DNA from: Afifella marina DSM 2698
GTDB lineage: Bacteria > Pseudomonadota > Alphaproteobacteria > Rhizobiales > Afifellaceae
NCBI RefSeq assembly: GCF_900102695.1
Contig: NZ_FMVW01000004.1
Span: 280,457-344,456 of the forward strand
Length of the DNA stretch: 64,000 bases
Reading direction: 5' to 3'
Below the pieces are notes generated by a model. That model made no database searches, was not told the DNA's origin, and saw only the letters and a list, made by a program, of their open reading frames with translations. Below, piece by piece: positions 12,792 to 22,574 of the stretch. Position 1 is the first letter of the stretch. Every line of letters starts with the position of its first letter. A program made the position numbers and the translations under genes.

Positions 12792-12828
12792 CCTTCCCCA
12801 CCCACAGAAGTTCTGCGGGCGGGGAAGG
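12792..12828 (-). terminator. hairpin downstream of the VWA-RTX gene
   Basis: CCTTCCCC at 12792-12799 pairs with GGGGAAGG at 12821-12828, about 32 nt past the stop of the RTX gene. No T-run follows on either strand, so it may be a weak or factor-aided terminator. Confidence 0.45.
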
Positions 12829-12860
12829 CTGTTTCAGCGCAGGCGTCCAGGCCTACGAGG

Positions 12861-14297
12861 TCAGAAATAAACGTCGGAGATGCTGAACTCCCCCGCAGTC
12901 ACGCCGTCGATCGTGATGCTCCCGCCTTCGGCGAAGCTAATGACGACATTGCCGGAGGCGTCGGTCGAAAGAGCGGCATCGAGCTTGGCGGTACTGTCGA
13001 TCGAGGTTTCGGAGAGATCGATGTGGTCACGACCATCCTCGAACCCGTAGACGGTGTCGTCGCCATTGTTCGGGCCGGCGGCATAGACGTCATATGAGTA
13101 CGAATCAGAGCCCAGATAGATCACGTCGTTGCCGGAGCCGCCGTAGATGACGTCATCGTCCTCGCCGCCGAAGATCGTATCATTGCCCGCAGCGCCGTAG
13201 ATCGTATCAGCGCCTGCACCACCTGCGACCTCGTCATTGCCTGAGCCTGCGCCGAGGATGTCGTCGTCCGCACCGCCGACCAGAAGGTCGTGACCCGCTC
13301 CGATATAGGCCACGTCCGAGCCACTCCCGCCGTAGATCACATCGCGAGAGGCGTCAGAGCCTCCGTAGATCGTGTCGTTGTCGTCGCCGCCGTACAGGGA
13401 ATCAGCGCCAGTTCCGCCGCCAAGGATGTCATCGCCCTTGGCACCGCCGATGACGTCGTTACCGGCCGCACCATAGGCCTGGTCGGAGCCATCGCCGCTC
13501 CAAATCTTGTCGGCTTCTCCGCCTCCGAACATCACATCGTTGCCGGAGCCGCCAAACTCCACGTCGTCGCCTGGCCCGCCGAAAATCTGATCGCTCCCAC
13601 CGGCGCCGGAGATTGTATCGGCTCCGCCTCCACCGATCAGAGTGTCGAAGCCGATCCCGCCATTCAGGGCGTCATCCCCAGACGTGCCGGTGATAGGATC
13701 GGTGCCCGTCAGGATCACCGAGAGAAGCGAATCAATCACATCCTCGGTGGTTTCCGCTTCAATTACGCCGCCTCCTGTCGCGGAGGCCAGGTCTTCGAAA
13801 GCCTCTTTGGTACCACCGTCGATGCCGGAGCCGGAAACGCCGATGATAACGCCGTAGATCTGCACATCCTGATCGTTGGCGAGAGACACCACCTCATCAT
13901 GAAGGTCCGTGTCCTTGGGAGGCGCGTCACCAAATAGAATGATACGCCGCGCCTCGGCTTCCGGGCGCCAGGCGCCGATATCGCCGTCAAGCGCATGCAG
14001 AAGACCTGCGTTGACGAGTTCTGGGAGGTCGCCGCCGCCGGACGCGTAGAGCCCCTCAATCGCCTCGCGGGCCGCAGTCTCCCGGGCCGAGATGCTCGTA
14101 TCGTTCGTAAAATTCAGAACAACTTCAGTATCCGGGTCGTTGTACGCCACCAATGCAACGCGCGCATCAGTTGTCCCCGAGCCAAAAATCGCGTCGATAA
14201 CAGATGTGACACTCTCTTTTACCGTATCGATCTCATCCCACATGCTTCCCGTGGTATCGATCACAAAGGTAATGTCCTGTTGAATGCTCGTCGCCAT
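12861..14297 (-). CDS. von Willebrand factor A domain protein with RTX calcium-binding repeats
   Basis: Predicted secreted protein of 478 aa. Residues about 8-195 form a VWA domain with a MIDAS-type metal site beginning DTTGSMWDE (residues 14-22) and a later FGDAPPKDTDLH. Residues about 200-410 are glycine- and aspartate-rich nonapeptide RTX repeats (GGxGxDxxx type, for example GGPGDDVEF, GGSGNDVMF, GGTGADSLY) that would bind calcium and form a beta-roll. The C-terminus (TIDGVTAGEFSISDVYF) resembles type I secretion signals. No signal peptide is visible, and no type I transporter gene lies in the window. The start at 14297 is 5 to 6 nt after a GGGGGAAAAAG stretch. Role unknown: adhesion or surface binding is a guess. 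Confidence 0.9.
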   Translation of the reverse strand: MATSIQQDITFVIDTTGSMWDEIDTVKESVTSVIDAIFGSGTTDARVALVAYNDPDTEVVLNFTNDTSISARETAAREAIEGLYASGGGDLPELVNAGLLHALDGDIGAWRPEAEARRIILFGDAPPKDTDLHDEVVSLANDQDVQIYGVIIGVSGSGIDGGTKEAFEDLASATGGGVIEAETTEDVIDSLLSVILTGTDPITGTSGDDALNGGIGFDTLIGGGGADTISGAGGSDQIFGGPGDDVEFGGSGNDVMFGGGEADKIWSGDGSDQAYGAAGNDVIGGAKGDDILGGGTGADSLYGGDDNDTIYGGSDASRDVIYGGSGSDVAYIGAGHDLLVGGADDDILGAGSGNDEVAGGAGADTIYGAAGNDTIFGGEDDDVIYGGSGNDVIYLGSDSYSYDVYAAGPNNGDDTVYGFEDGRDHIDLSETSIDSTAKLDAALSTDASGNVVISFAEGGSITIDGVTAGEFSISDVYF

Positions 14298-14318
14298 GCC
14301 TTTTTCCCCCAGATGCAT

Positions 14319-15038
14319 TACATAATTATAATTTTAGTGACTTTTTATGGGCCTTGTCTAGCCTCGTTCTAATTTTCGAGGCCTTCCTGCAAGCTTCGAT
14401 AAAATCGGGTTTCTCGCGCCGGAATTCCGCGGCGGCTCTGCAGCGGCACGGGCGTCCACGCCGACGCATCCCCTCCATAACCGCTCCATCAGCTGGACAT
14501 CATCACGCTCGCCCAGGAACGGCAGTTCAGCACGCCTGGAAGGTCCGACTGCAACGCTATCATTCAATCGGACACGCAGCCGGACACGCTCGGCCGGACA
14601 CGCGACATACGCAGAAGCCCACAGAGCACTCCAGACACGCGCGCGAGGCCAGCGCCGACCGGAATACCGAGCTCAGGCTCTGAACGGCCTCCTGCGCGCT
14701 CCTTGCGGCCTACAGGGCCTGATGAAGGTGCGGAGCCAATCGGGCGGGGCCCGCAGCTGGGCGAAAGAGCCTCGAAGGTCCCGCTTTTGTGATTCGCCCC
14801 TCAGCAGCAGCCGCGCCGAAACGAATCGGCGGAAGGCGGAATCGGAGAGACCCTCTCCGCCGTATGGGCAGGAATCGTCGGCATCAGCGATGGCGCCTGG
14901 GAATCAATCCGAGCGCTGCGAGCCGGCAGATCGAGAGCCAAAGAGATGTGGATGAGGTTTGGAGAATTCCGCCCTCGAGGGAGAGAGGCATTCTCTCTCC
15001 GGCGGACCACTCAGACGTTGGTTGGGTCTGAGAAAAAA
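14319..15038. other. 720 nt region without a convincing gene
   Basis: Overlapping short frames on both strands look like chance reading in high-GC DNA. Visible structure: an AT-rich stretch at about 14319-14400 that probably holds the RTX gene promoter; three copies of CGGACACGC at 14569, 14581 and 14595; and a stem-loop at 14980-15000 (GGAGAGAG with CTCTCTCC) about 40 nt downstream of tRNA-Asp, with no T-run. Confidence 0.6.
14569..14603. repeat. short irregular direct repeat
   Basis: CGGACACGC occurs three times, starting at 14569, 14581 and 14595. Spacing is 12 and 14 nt. It lies in the non-coding region upstream of the VWA-RTX gene. Confidence 0.5.
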
Positions 15039-15115
15039 TGGCGGGAGTGACGGGGCTCGAACCCGCGACCTCCGGCGTGACAGGCCGGCACTCTAACCAA
15101 CTGAGCTACACCCCC
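15039..15115 (-). tRNA. tRNA-Asp (GTC)
   Basis: 77 nt cloverleaf on the minus strand, 5' GGGGGTGTAGCTCAG and 3' encoded CCA. The anticodon loop reads CTGTCAC with anticodon GTC, the T arm is GCGGG-TTCGAGC-CCCGT, and the seven-base acceptor stem pairs with one G-T. Confidence 0.96.
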
Positions 15116-15264
15116 GCGGGTGGCTTCGGGCCAGTGGTTCGGCCCTCAGCGAGACGGCGAGATAGGTCAGTGCGCCGTCTGTGTCAAGCGAACACCGAAC
15201 GATTGGTGCAGCTTTCTGAAACCGGCGCCAGCAAGCCGTTGGTCGCAAGCTGGCTCCGGGAATG

Positions 15265-15340
15265 TGGTGGGCGGTGACAGGCTCGAACTGCCGACCCTCT
15301 CGGTGTAAACGAGATGCTCTACCAACTGAGCTAACCGCCC
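15265..15340 (-). tRNA. tRNA-Val (TAC)
   Basis: 76 nt on the minus strand, 5' GGGCGGTTAGCTCAG, anticodon stem TCTCG/CGAGA with loop TTTACAC (anticodon TAC), T loop TTCGAGC and encoded CCA. It lies about 150 nt upstream of tRNA-Asp on the same strand and may be cotranscribed with it. Confidence 0.96.
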
Positions 15341-15414
15341 GCCGCCCCCCTGTATAAAGGGCGGTCGCTCATGACAAGTCTGTTGGAAGAGAATGGATTC
15401 CGCGAAGACGGAAT

Positions 15415-15440
15415 CGAAAAGGCCGAAGAAGTCGGCCTTT
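15415..15440 (-). terminator. rho-independent terminator of hupB
   Basis: AAAGGCCGA (15418-15426) pairs with TCGGCCTTT (15432-15440). On the minus strand the stem ends in TTTT. It lies 20 nt past the hupB stop. Confidence 0.85.
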
Positions 15441-15459
15441 CAACAAAACAGCGGGGCTG

Positions 15460-15735
15460 TCAGCTATTGACGGCGTCCTTCAAACCCTTGCCAGGCTTGA
15501 ATTTCGCCTGCTTGGAAGCCTTGATCTCAATCTTTTCGCCGGTCTGCGGATTGCGGCCCGTGCTAGCAGCGCGTTCTGAGATGGCGAAATTGCCAAAACC
15601 AAGCACGCGCACCTCTTCGCCCTTTTTCAGGGCATCCGTGATGCAGCCGAAAACGGCTTCCACAGCGTCCGTCGCCTGAGCTTTGGACAGATCCGTCTTC
15701 TCCGCCACCGCAGCGGCCAATTCACCCTTGTTCAT
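15460..15735 (-). CDS. hupB: DNA-binding protein HU
   Basis: Small histone-like nucleoid protein, 91 aa from MNKGEL. The body AVAEKTDLSKAQATDAVEAVF and the DNA-binding arm (RNPQTGEKIEI, KFKPGKGLKDAV) match the HU-beta family; GFGNFAI is the conserved turn before the arm. The ATG at 15735 is preferred to the one at 15741 because AGGGAG lies 7 nt before it and only 1 nt before the other. It sits directly downstream of lon, a common alphaproteobacterial arrangement, and has its own terminator; lon also has a terminator before it, so hupB is probably transcribed separately. Confidence 0.97.
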   Translation of the reverse strand: MNKGELAAAVAEKTDLSKAQATDAVEAVFGCITDALKKGEEVRVLGFGNFAISERAASTGRNPQTGEKIEIKASKQAKFKPGKGLKDAVNS

Positions 15736-15858
15736 TCTCATTCTCCCTTTGTCGAGATGGCGATTCTCTGCGTCACATTAACGCCTGGGGCAAGCGCCAG
15801 AGCCCGGAAAATCTGCAAAATCTTCAAGAAAACTGGGCATTTCCGCAACTTTGAACGA

Positions 15859-15885
15859 CAAAACGGCCCGGAAGGTTCCGGGCCG
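15859..15885 (-). terminator. rho-independent terminator of lon
   Basis: CGGCCCGGAA (15864-15873) pairs with TTCCGGGCCG (15876-15885); the minus strand continues TTTTGTC. It starts about 20 nt after the lon stop. Confidence 0.88.
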
Positions 15886-15903
15886 CCTGAAGTTCAAGCG
15901 CAA

Positions 15904-18333
15904 TCAGTGCGCAATCATCGTTGCGGCGTTGTCATCCTCGGCGACGTCGGAGCGTTTTGGCTCGTTCTCCACCTCACTCCACACGATCGGCTCCGGCTCC
16001 CGGACCAATGCGTGCCGCAGGACATTGTCCATGCGGGCAACGGGAATGATCTCAAGACCGCTCTTCACGTTGTCCGGAATCTCCGCCAAATCCTTGGCAT
16101 TGTCTTCCGGGATGAGCACGGTCTTGATGCCGCCGCGGAGGGCCGCCAGCAGCTTCTCCTTGAGCCCACCAATCGGCAGAACGCGACCGCGCAAGGTGAT
16201 CTCACCGGTCATGGCCACATCGCGACGCACCGGGATGCCGGTCATGACCGAGACGATCGCCGTCACCATCGCGATACCCGCAGACGGCCCATCCTTCGGC
16301 GTGGCTCCCTCGGGCACGTGCACGTGAATATCGCGCCGATCAAACAAAGGCGGCTCGATGCCGAAATCGACGGCCCGCGAGCGCACATAGGATGCCGCCG
16401 CGGAAATCGATTCCTTCATCACGTCGCGAAGGTTGCCGGTGACGGTCATCTTGCCCTTGCCGGGCATCATGACGCCCTCAATGGTGAGGAGATCACCGCC
16501 GACTTCGGTCCAGGCTAGGCCGGTCACGACACCGGTCATGTCCTCCCTTTCGGCTTCACCAAATCGGTAACGCGCCACGCCGAGATAATCGGACAGATTA
16601 TCGGAGGTGATCGCGACCTTCTTTTCGTCGCTCGTGAGGAGCTTCTTCACCGCCTTGCGGGCGAGTGTGGCGAGCTCGCGCTCGAGATTTCTGACGCCCG
16701 CTTCCCGCGTGTAGCGGCGAATCACCGTCCGGAGTGCCTCGTCGTCGATCGAGAACTCGCCCTTCCTGAGGCCGTGATCCTTCTCCGACTTCGGCAGGAG
16801 ATGACGACGGGCAATCTCGACCTTCTCATCTTCGGTGTATCCGGCGATGCGAATGATCTCCATACGGTCCATCAAGGCCGGCGGGATGTTGAGCGTATTC
16901 GCGGTCGTCACGAACATCACGTCCGAGAGGTCGTATTCGACCTCCAGATAGTGATCCATGAACGTTGCGTTCTGCTCAGGATCGAGCACCTCGAGAAGCG
17001 CCGACGACGGATCGCCGCGGAAATCCATCCCCATCTTGTCGATTTCGTCGAGCAGGAAAAGCGGGTTGGACTTCTTCGCCTTGCGCATCGACTGGATCAC
17101 CTTGCCGGGCATCGAGCCGATATAGGTGCGCCTGTGGCCGCGGATTTCCGCTTCGTCACGAACGCCGCCCAGCGACATGCGCACGAAGTTTCGACCGGTC
17201 GCCTTTGCGATCGACTTGCCGAGCGAGGTCTTGCCGACGCCGGGAGGTCCGACGAGACACAGAATCGGCCCCTTCAGCTTGTTGGCCCGGCTTTGCACGG
17301 CGAGGTACTCGACGATCCGCTCCTTGACCTTCTCAAGACCGTAATGATCGGTCTCAAGCACGGATTCGGCATGACCGAGATCGTTCTTGACCCGGGTGCG
17401 CTTGCCCCACGGGATGCTGAGCAGCCAATCCAGATAATTGCGCACGACGGTCGCCTCGGCAGACATCGGGCTCATCTGGCGCAGCTTCTTCATCTCCGCT
17501 TCGGCCTTCTCGCGGGCCTCCTTGGAGAGCTTGGTCTTGCCGATGCGGTCTTCCAGCTCACGCAGCTCGTCGCGTCCGTCTTCCGAATCGCCGAGCTCCT
17601 TCTGGATCGCCTTCATCTGCTCGTTGAGGTAGTATTCGCGCTGCGTCTTCTCCATCTGGCGCTTGACGCGCGAGCGGATGCGCTTTTCCACCTGCAAGAC
17701 GGAGATCTCGCTCTCCATCAGGCCGAGCACCTTTTCCAGCCGGTCGGTCGCAGATGTGAGAGACAGGATTTCCTGCTTCTCCGGAATGCGAATGGCCAAG
17801 TGCGAAGCCACCGTGTCGGCGAGCTTGGCATAATCCTCGATGTTGGCGACGGCGGTCAGAACTTCCGGGCTCACCTTCTTGTTGAGCTTCACGTAGTTCT
17901 CGAATTCCGCGACCACGGAACGAGACAGCGCCTCGACCTCCACCTCGTCGCCCAGCGTCTCCGGAATCTCCTCGGCCTCGGCCTCGAAGATATCCTTGCG
18001 ATCGCTGAACTGCTTGATGGACGCACGGCTGCGCCCCTCGACCAGCACCTTCACGGTGCCGTCGGGCAACTTCAAAAGCTGCAGAACCGAGGCGAGCGTG
18101 CCCACCTCGTAAATGCGTTCGGGAGACGGATCCTCGTCGCTGGCGTCTTTCTGGGTGGCCAGCAGGATCATCTTATCTGCCCGCATCACCTCTTCCAGGG
18201 CATTGATCGACTTTTCCCGCCCGACAAAGAGCGGCACGATCATGTGCGGGAAGACAACGATGTCGCGAAGAGGAAGGACGGGATAAACCCCGTTCCCTTC
18301 AGCAGATCCGAGGAAACCAGTGGGTTCTGTCAT
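15904..18333 (-). CDS. lon: ATP-dependent protease Lon
   Basis: Cytoplasmic AAA+ serine protease that degrades misfolded and regulatory proteins, 809 aa. N-terminal substrate domain begins [24 protein letters not shown]; the AAA+ module has Walker [10 protein letters not shown] and Walker [12 protein letters not shown]; the C-terminal protease domain has the catalytic Ser in [11 protein letters not shown] and the catalytic Lys in [10 protein letters not shown]. The tail ([23 protein letters not shown]) is variable. It follows clpX after 195 nt, and hupB follows it. Confidence 0.98.
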   Translation of the reverse strand: MTEPTGFLGSAEGNGVYPVLPLRDIVVFPHMIVPLFVGREKSINALEEVMRADKMILLATQKDASDEDPSPERIYEVGTLASVLQLLKLPDGTVKVLVEGRSRASIKQFSDRKDIFEAEAEEIPETLGDEVEVEALSRSVVAEFENYVKLNKKVSPEVLTAVANIEDYAKLADTVASHLAIRIPEKQEILSLTSATDRLEKVLGLMESEISVLQVEKRIRSRVKRQMEKTQREYYLNEQMKAIQKELGDSEDGRDELRELEDRIGKTKLSKEAREKAEAEMKKLRQMSPMSAEATVVRNYLDWLLSIPWGKRTRVKNDLGHAESVLETDHYGLEKVKERIVEYLAVQSRANKLKGPILCLVGPPGVGKTSLGKSIAKATGRNFVRMSLGGVRDEAEIRGHRRTYIGSMPGKVIQSMRKAKKSNPLFLLDEIDKMGMDFRGDPSSALLEVLDPEQNATFMDHYLEVEYDLSDVMFVTTANTLNIPPALMDRMEIIRIAGYTEDEKVEIARRHLLPKSEKDHGLRKGEFSIDDEALRTVIRRYTREAGVRNLERELATLARKAVKKLLTSDEKKVAITSDNLSDYLGVARYRFGEAEREDMTGVVTGLAWTEVGGDLLTIEGVMMPGKGKMTVTGNLRDVMKESISAAASYVRSRAVDFGIEPPLFDRRDIHVHVPEGATPKDGPSAGIAMVTAIVSVMTGIPVRRDVAMTGEITLRGRVLPIGGLKEKLLAALRGGIKTVLIPEDNAKDLAEIPDNVKSGLEIIPVARMDNVLRHALVREPEPIVWSEVENEPKRSDVAEDDNAATMIAH

Positions 18334-18528
18334 AAGGATTCCTTCGCGTTCGCCGGTCGATCCGACGAAATCTCAGTGTAAAGAGTGCTCGCTCACGGGA
18401 TCACTTTTGGCGCAGACAAAATGACAAGCCACACACATGGCGCGACCATTCGAAGCGAGCTTGTTGCGTTACCCGGTTAGGTGGATAGGAGAGGCCCGGT
18501 TGTCAACCTGAGGCCTCTCATCGCTTCC

Positions 18529-19809
18529 CTAGGCCGAGCGACCGGCGTTCTGGGTCTCGGAATGACGTTCCGAGTAAATGTAGAGCGGACGTGCGCTGCC
18601 GTTGACCACGTCGCCGGAGATGACGACCTCCTCGACCCCATCGAGGCCCGGAAGATCGAACATCGTCTCCAGAAGGATCGCTTCCATGATGGAACGCAGG
18701 CCGCGAGCGCCCGTCTTGCGCTCGATCGCCTTACGAGCAATCGCCGCAAGCGCATCCTCATGGAAGGTCAGCTCGACATTCTCCATCTCGAAGAGCCGCT
18801 GGTACTGCTTCACCAGCGCGTTCTTCGGCTCTGTCAGAATCGACACGAGAGCCGGCTCGTCGAGATCTTCAAGCGTCGCCACCACCGGCATACGACCGAC
18901 GAATTCCGGAATGAGACCGAATTTCAGAAGATCTTCCGGCTCCACCTGGCTCAGAAGCTCACCGATCTTGCGATCGTCCGGCGAAGCGACGGTTGCGGAG
19001 AAGCCGATCGAGGTCTTGCGGCCACGGTCGGAAATGATGCGATCGAGACCGGCGAACGCGCCGCCGCACACGAACAGGATGTTCGTCGTGTCGACCTGGA
19101 GGAATTCCTGCTGCGGGTGCTTGCGTCCGCCCTGTGGCGGCACGGAAGCAACCGTTCCTTCCATGATTTTCAGCAAGGCCTGCTGGACACCCTCGCCCGA
19201 TACGTCGCGGGTGATCGAAGGGTTGTCCGACTTGCGGGAAATCTTGTCGACCTCGTCGATATAGACGATGCCGCGCTGGGCACGTTCCACATTGTAGTCG
19301 GCCGCCTGAAGCAGCTTCAGGATGATGTTTTCGACATCCTCACCGACGTAGCCCGCTTCGGTCAGCGTCGTCGCATCCGCCATTGTGAAAGGCACGTCGA
19401 GGATGCGCGCCAAGGTCTGCGCAAGCAGCGTCTTGCCGCAACCGGTCGGGCCGATCAGGAGGATGTTGGACTTCGCCAACTCCACATCATTGTTGCGCGC
19501 CGCATGGTTGAGGCGCTTGTAATGGTTGTGGACAGCGACAGAGAGTACCTTCTTGGCACCCGTCTGGCCGATCACGTAGTCGTTGAGGACGTTGTAAATC
19601 TCTTGAGGCGAAGGAACGCCGTCGCCGGACTTCACCAGCGAGGATTTGTTCTCCTCCCGGATGATGTCCATGCACAGCTCGACACACTCGTCGCAGATAA
19701 ACACGGTCGGTCCCGCGATGAGCTTCCGCACCTCGTGTTGGCTCTTGCCACAGAAGGAGCAGTAGAGCGTGTTCTTACTGTCCCCGCTGTTACCGCTGAT
19801 TTTGCTCAT
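18529..19809 (-). CDS. clpX: ATP-dependent Clp protease ATP-binding subunit ClpX
   Basis: AAA+ unfoldase partner of ClpP, 426 aa. N-terminal C4 zinc-binding domain ([15 protein letters not shown] and [10 protein letters not shown]); Walker A in [14 protein letters not shown]; Walker [11 protein letters not shown]; the ClpP-docking IGF loop is present in [10 protein letters not shown]; sensor region [15 protein letters not shown]. Start at 19809 gives [17 protein letters not shown]. It lies 148 nt downstream of clpP on the same strand. Confidence 0.98.
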   Translation of the reverse strand: MSKISGNSGDSKNTLYCSFCGKSQHEVRKLIAGPTVFICDECVELCMDIIREENKSSLVKSGDGVPSPQEIYNVLNDYVIGQTGAKKVLSVAVHNHYKRLNHAARNNDVELAKSNILLIGPTGCGKTLLAQTLARILDVPFTMADATTLTEAGYVGEDVENIILKLLQAADYNVERAQRGIVYIDEVDKISRKSDNPSITRDVSGEGVQQALLKIMEGTVASVPPQGGRKHPQQEFLQVDTTNILFVCGGAFAGLDRIISDRGRKTSIGFSATVASPDDRKIGELLSQVEPEDLLKFGLIPEFVGRMPVVATLEDLDEPALVSILTEPKNALVKQYQRLFEMENVELTFHEDALAAIARKAIERKTGARGLRSIMEAILLETMFDLPGLDGVEEVVISGDVVNGSARPLYIYSERHSETQNAGRSA

Positions 19810-19957
19810 CGGTCACCTCTCCGGTGGGCCAGCCCGCCATTCCGGCGCCTGGCACGAGGCGCTGCCGCGAAGCGGCACGCCCCTTTCATCGAACATCTTT
19901 GGCTGTACGGTTTCAAGATAAACTTAACAGCTTCTAGCCTGCGTGACGCTTGCAACG

Positions 19958-20590
19958 TCAACCTTGCCCCTCGGTCTCCGTCATCGCTCGGCTCGTGATC
20001 ACGCGATCGATCAAGCCAAACTCCTGCGCCTGCTCAGCCGTCATGAAATAGTCACGATCGAGCGTCCGCTCAACCGTCTCATAGTTCTGACCTGTGTGCT
20101 TGACGTAGATTTCGTTCAGCCGGCGCTTCATTTTGATAATATCCTCGGCGTGGCGCTCGATATCCGAGGCCTGGCCCTGGAAGCCGCCCGAGGGCTGGTG
20201 CACCATGATGCGGGCATTGGGAACGGCAAAGCGCATATCCTTTTCACCGGCGCACAGAAGCAGCGAGCCCATCGAGGCAGCCTGCCCGATGCACAAGGTC
20301 GACACCGCCGGCTTGATGAACTGCATCGTGTCGTACATCGCAAAGCCGGAGGTCACGACGCCGCCCGGCGAATTGATGTAGAGGCTGATCTCCTTTTTAG
20401 GGTTCTCCGCCTCAAGGAAAAGGAGCTGGGCACAGACGAGGGTCGCCATGTGATCCTCGATCATGCCCGTCACGAAGATGATGCGCTCCTTCAAAAGGCG
20501 CGAAAAGATATCGTAGGCGCGCTCACCCCGGTTGGTCTGCTCCACGACCATGGGGACGAGGTTCATGTAGGTTTCAACGGGATCTTTCAT
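19958..20590 (-). CDS. clpP: ATP-dependent Clp protease proteolytic subunit ClpP
   Basis: Serine peptidase forming the barrel chamber used with ClpX, 210 aa from [18 protein letters not shown]. Catalytic Ser is in [11 protein letters not shown], catalytic His in [10 protein letters not shown], and the Asp lies in TLDRDYFM. The ATG at 20590 is chosen because it gives the family N-terminus; an in-frame upstream start at 20626 would add 12 residues of unlike sequence. Upstream is the terminator of tig and a candidate promoter. Confidence 0.97.
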   Translation of the reverse strand: MKDPVETYMNLVPMVVEQTNRGERAYDIFSRLLKERIIFVTGMIEDHMATLVCAQLLFLEAENPKKEISLYINSPGGVVTSGFAMYDTMQFIKPAVSTLCIGQAASMGSLLLCAGEKDMRFAVPNARIMVHQPSGGFQGQASDIERHAEDIIKMKRRLNEIYVKHTGQNYETVERTLDRDYFMTAEQAQEFGLIDRVITSRAMTETEGQG

Positions 20591-20644
20591 GGGAGGCCTT
20601 TGCTCTGCCCGCGGCACCGCGGGCACGGGGATACGATTCGTCCT

Positions 20645-20673
20645 AATTTAGGGGGTTCTTAGCAATCTGCCAA
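20645..20673 (-). promoter_or_regulatory. candidate promoter of clpP
   Basis: On the minus strand TTGGCA (20673-20668) and TAAATT (20650-20645) are 17 nt apart, about 55 nt upstream of the clpP start. The -10 is preceded by CCCCC, which also resembles part of a heat-shock sigma factor -10 (CCCCATNT type); the -35 fits sigma-70 better. Confidence 0.42.
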
Positions 20674-20705
20674 AGCCCCGTAAAACATGACGCCCGACTT
20701 GGCGG

Positions 20706-20730
20706 AAAAAGGCCGCGCGATGCGCGGCCT
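20706..20730 (-). terminator. rho-independent terminator of tig
   Basis: AGGCCGCGC (20710-20718) pairs with GCGCGGCCT (20722-20730); the minus strand continues TTTTTCC. It lies about 55 nt past the tig stop. Confidence 0.88.
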
Positions 20731-20783
20731 GCGTGGTGCGGTGACGCAGGGGCGACTGCGCCACACGCCCGTTTGGTCACCTA

Positions 20784-22163
20784 TCAGTGATCGTGGTCGT
20801 GATGATGGTGATGATCGTGATCATCCTCGTCATCATCGGCGAGCAGCTCCTCGCGTGACACCGTCTTGTCGGTGACGTCGGCGAGTTCGAGCATGTAGTC
20901 GACCACCTTCTCCTCAAAAATCGGAGCGCGAAGCGCCTGCACCGCATCCGGATTGTTGCGGTAGTGCTCGATCACCTGCTGTTCCTGGCCCGGAAAGCGG
21001 CGAACCTGCTCGTAGAGAGCGCGCTGCAGCTCTTCCTCGCCAACCTCGACCTTCGCCTCTTCGCCGATCTTCGACAGGACGAGACCGAGACGCACACGGC
21101 GCTCGGCAATGGTGCGATACTCCGCCCGCGCCTCTTCTTCCGTCGTGCCTTCATCCTCGAAGGAACGGCCGTGATGCTCCACGTCGTGCATCACCTGCCG
21201 CCAGATGTTCTCGAACTCCTGCTCGACCAGCTTTTCCGGAAGCGGGAATTCGTGTTTCTCGTCGAGCGCGTCGAGGAGCTGACGCTTCACGCGCTGGCGG
21301 GTGGCGGAGCCGTATTCGCTTTCGAGCTGGGCGCGCACGGCTTCCTTCAGCTTGTCGAGCGATTCGACACCGAGCTTCTGCGCGAACTCGTCGTCGAGCT
21401 TCAGCTCCTGCGGTGCGGCCACTTCCTTGACCTTGACATCGAACGTCGCCGGCTTTCCGGCAAGCTTCTCAGAGGGATAATCCTCCGGGAAGGTAACCTC
21501 GATCGTCTTCTCCTCGCCTTCCTTCACGCCCTTCAGCTTCTCTTCGAAGCCCGGGATGAACTGGCCGGAGCCGATGACGATCTGGGTGTTGTCGTCGCTG
21601 CCACCGTCGAAGACTTCGCCATCGATCTTGCCGACGAAGCCGATCGTGATGCGGTCGCCGTCCTTGGCTTTGCGCTTCATCGCCTCGTAGGTGCGGCTTC
21701 CCTCGCCGATGGCGTTCAGGCGCTCCTCGACCTCTTCATCCGGCACTTCGGCGATCGGGCGCTCGATCTTGATGCCTTTGATCTCGGCAATCTCGAATTC
21801 GGGCAGAACCTCGTAATTCACCGTGAAGGTCAGATCGGCATTGGCCGCCAAGATCTCGTTGGCTTCCGCCTCGTCGTCGGTCATGGCGATTTCGGGCTGC
21901 ATGGCAGCCTTCTCGCCACGTTCGTTGATGGCCGTGCGTGTCGTCTCGGCAACGATGTTCTCGACGATTTCCGCCATCGCAGCCTTGCCATAGAGCCGGC
22001 GCAGATGCTCGGTCGGGACTTTGCCAGGGCGGAAGCCCTTGAGGCGGACCTGTCCCCGCAGCTGATCCAGGCGCGCAGCCAGCCGATCGTTCAATTCGCC
22101 GGCCGGAACGGTAACCTTCAATTCGCGCTTGAGGCCGTCGGAGAGGGTCTCGTTGATATCCAT
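20784..22163 (-). CDS. tig: trigger factor (peptidyl-prolyl isomerase chaperone) with histidine-rich tail
   Basis: Ribosome-bound chaperone that receives nascent chains, 459 aa. The ribosome-binding signature is in GFRPGKVPTEHLRRLYG (residues about 44-60); the FKBP-like isomerase domain includes DGDRITIGFVGKIDGEVFDGG and GSGQFIPGFEEKLKGV; the long C-terminal helical region follows. The last about 17 residues are almost only Asp, Glu and His (DDDEDDHDHHHHHDHDH), which could bind divalent metal; such a tail is absent from E. coli trigger factor. It lies upstream of clpP as in many bacteria but has its own terminator. Confidence 0.97.
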   Translation of the reverse strand: MDINETLSDGLKRELKVTVPAGELNDRLAARLDQLRGQVRLKGFRPGKVPTEHLRRLYGKAAMAEIVENIVAETTRTAINERGEKAAMQPEIAMTDDEAEANEILAANADLTFTVNYEVLPEFEIAEIKGIKIERPIAEVPDEEVEERLNAIGEGSRTYEAMKRKAKDGDRITIGFVGKIDGEVFDGGSDDNTQIVIGSGQFIPGFEEKLKGVKEGEEKTIEVTFPEDYPSEKLAGKPATFDVKVKEVAAPQELKLDDEFAQKLGVESLDKLKEAVRAQLESEYGSATRQRVKRQLLDALDEKHEFPLPEKLVEQEFENIWRQVMHDVEHHGRSFEDEGTTEEEARAEYRTIAERRVRLGLVLSKIGEEAKVEVGEEELQRALYEQVRRFPGQEQQVIEHYRNNPDAVQALRAPIFEEKVVDYMLELADVTDKTVSREELLADDDEDDHDHHHHHDHDH

Positions 22164-22252
22164 TGTCGCTTCCTGATGCTCAGGCGAAACTCGCCGCTTG
22201 ATTGCCTGAAGTTGAGATGTAAGCGGTTCGCGCCGTCAAGCGTCCGGTGACG

Positions 22253-22337
22253 TGGTGCGGGCGGAGGGACTCGAACCCCCAAGCTGTTAGGCACTTGGAC
22301 CTAAACCAAGCGTGTCTACCAGTTCCACCACGCCCGC
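22253..22337 (-). tRNA. tRNA-Leu (TAG)
   Basis: 85 nt class II tRNA on the minus strand. 5' GCGGGCGTGGTGGAAC, anticodon stem CTTGG/CCAAG with loop TTTAGGT (anticodon TAG), a long variable arm (TGCCTAACAGCTTG region), T loop TTCGAGT and encoded CCA. It lies about 90 nt upstream of tig on the same strand. Confidence 0.96.
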
Positions 22338-22574
22338 CACCTTCAAGAGCTGGCGCGCCCTGCCAAGGTTGGGGCTCTATATCATGTCTTTGTCCGCGCA
22401 CAAGGTGGCGCGCAACCGCCAAAAGAAAAGCCCTCCGAAGAGGGCTGAGGTCTAATCATTGTGCAGTGAGTCTTGAAGCTTGCCGAGGCAACCGACGACA
22501 CATCACGTCACCTGCCCACACGTCCTCTCTTAGCGTAAACCGGAGTTTAACGAAATGCCCCGGTTCCCCTGTGG

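Noticed and set aside
12900..13700. repetitive DNA suggesting an array or satellite
   Set aside because: The repeats are the glycine/aspartate codons of RTX nonapeptides inside an intact gene.
16774..18381. 535 aa plus-strand open frame over lon
   Set aside because: Leu/His/Arg-rich shadow of lon with no recognisable domain.
20791..20837. low-complexity His/Asp codons at the end of tig as a sequencing artefact
   Set aside because: The frame stays open and ends in a normal stop followed by a good terminator, so I treat the tail as real.
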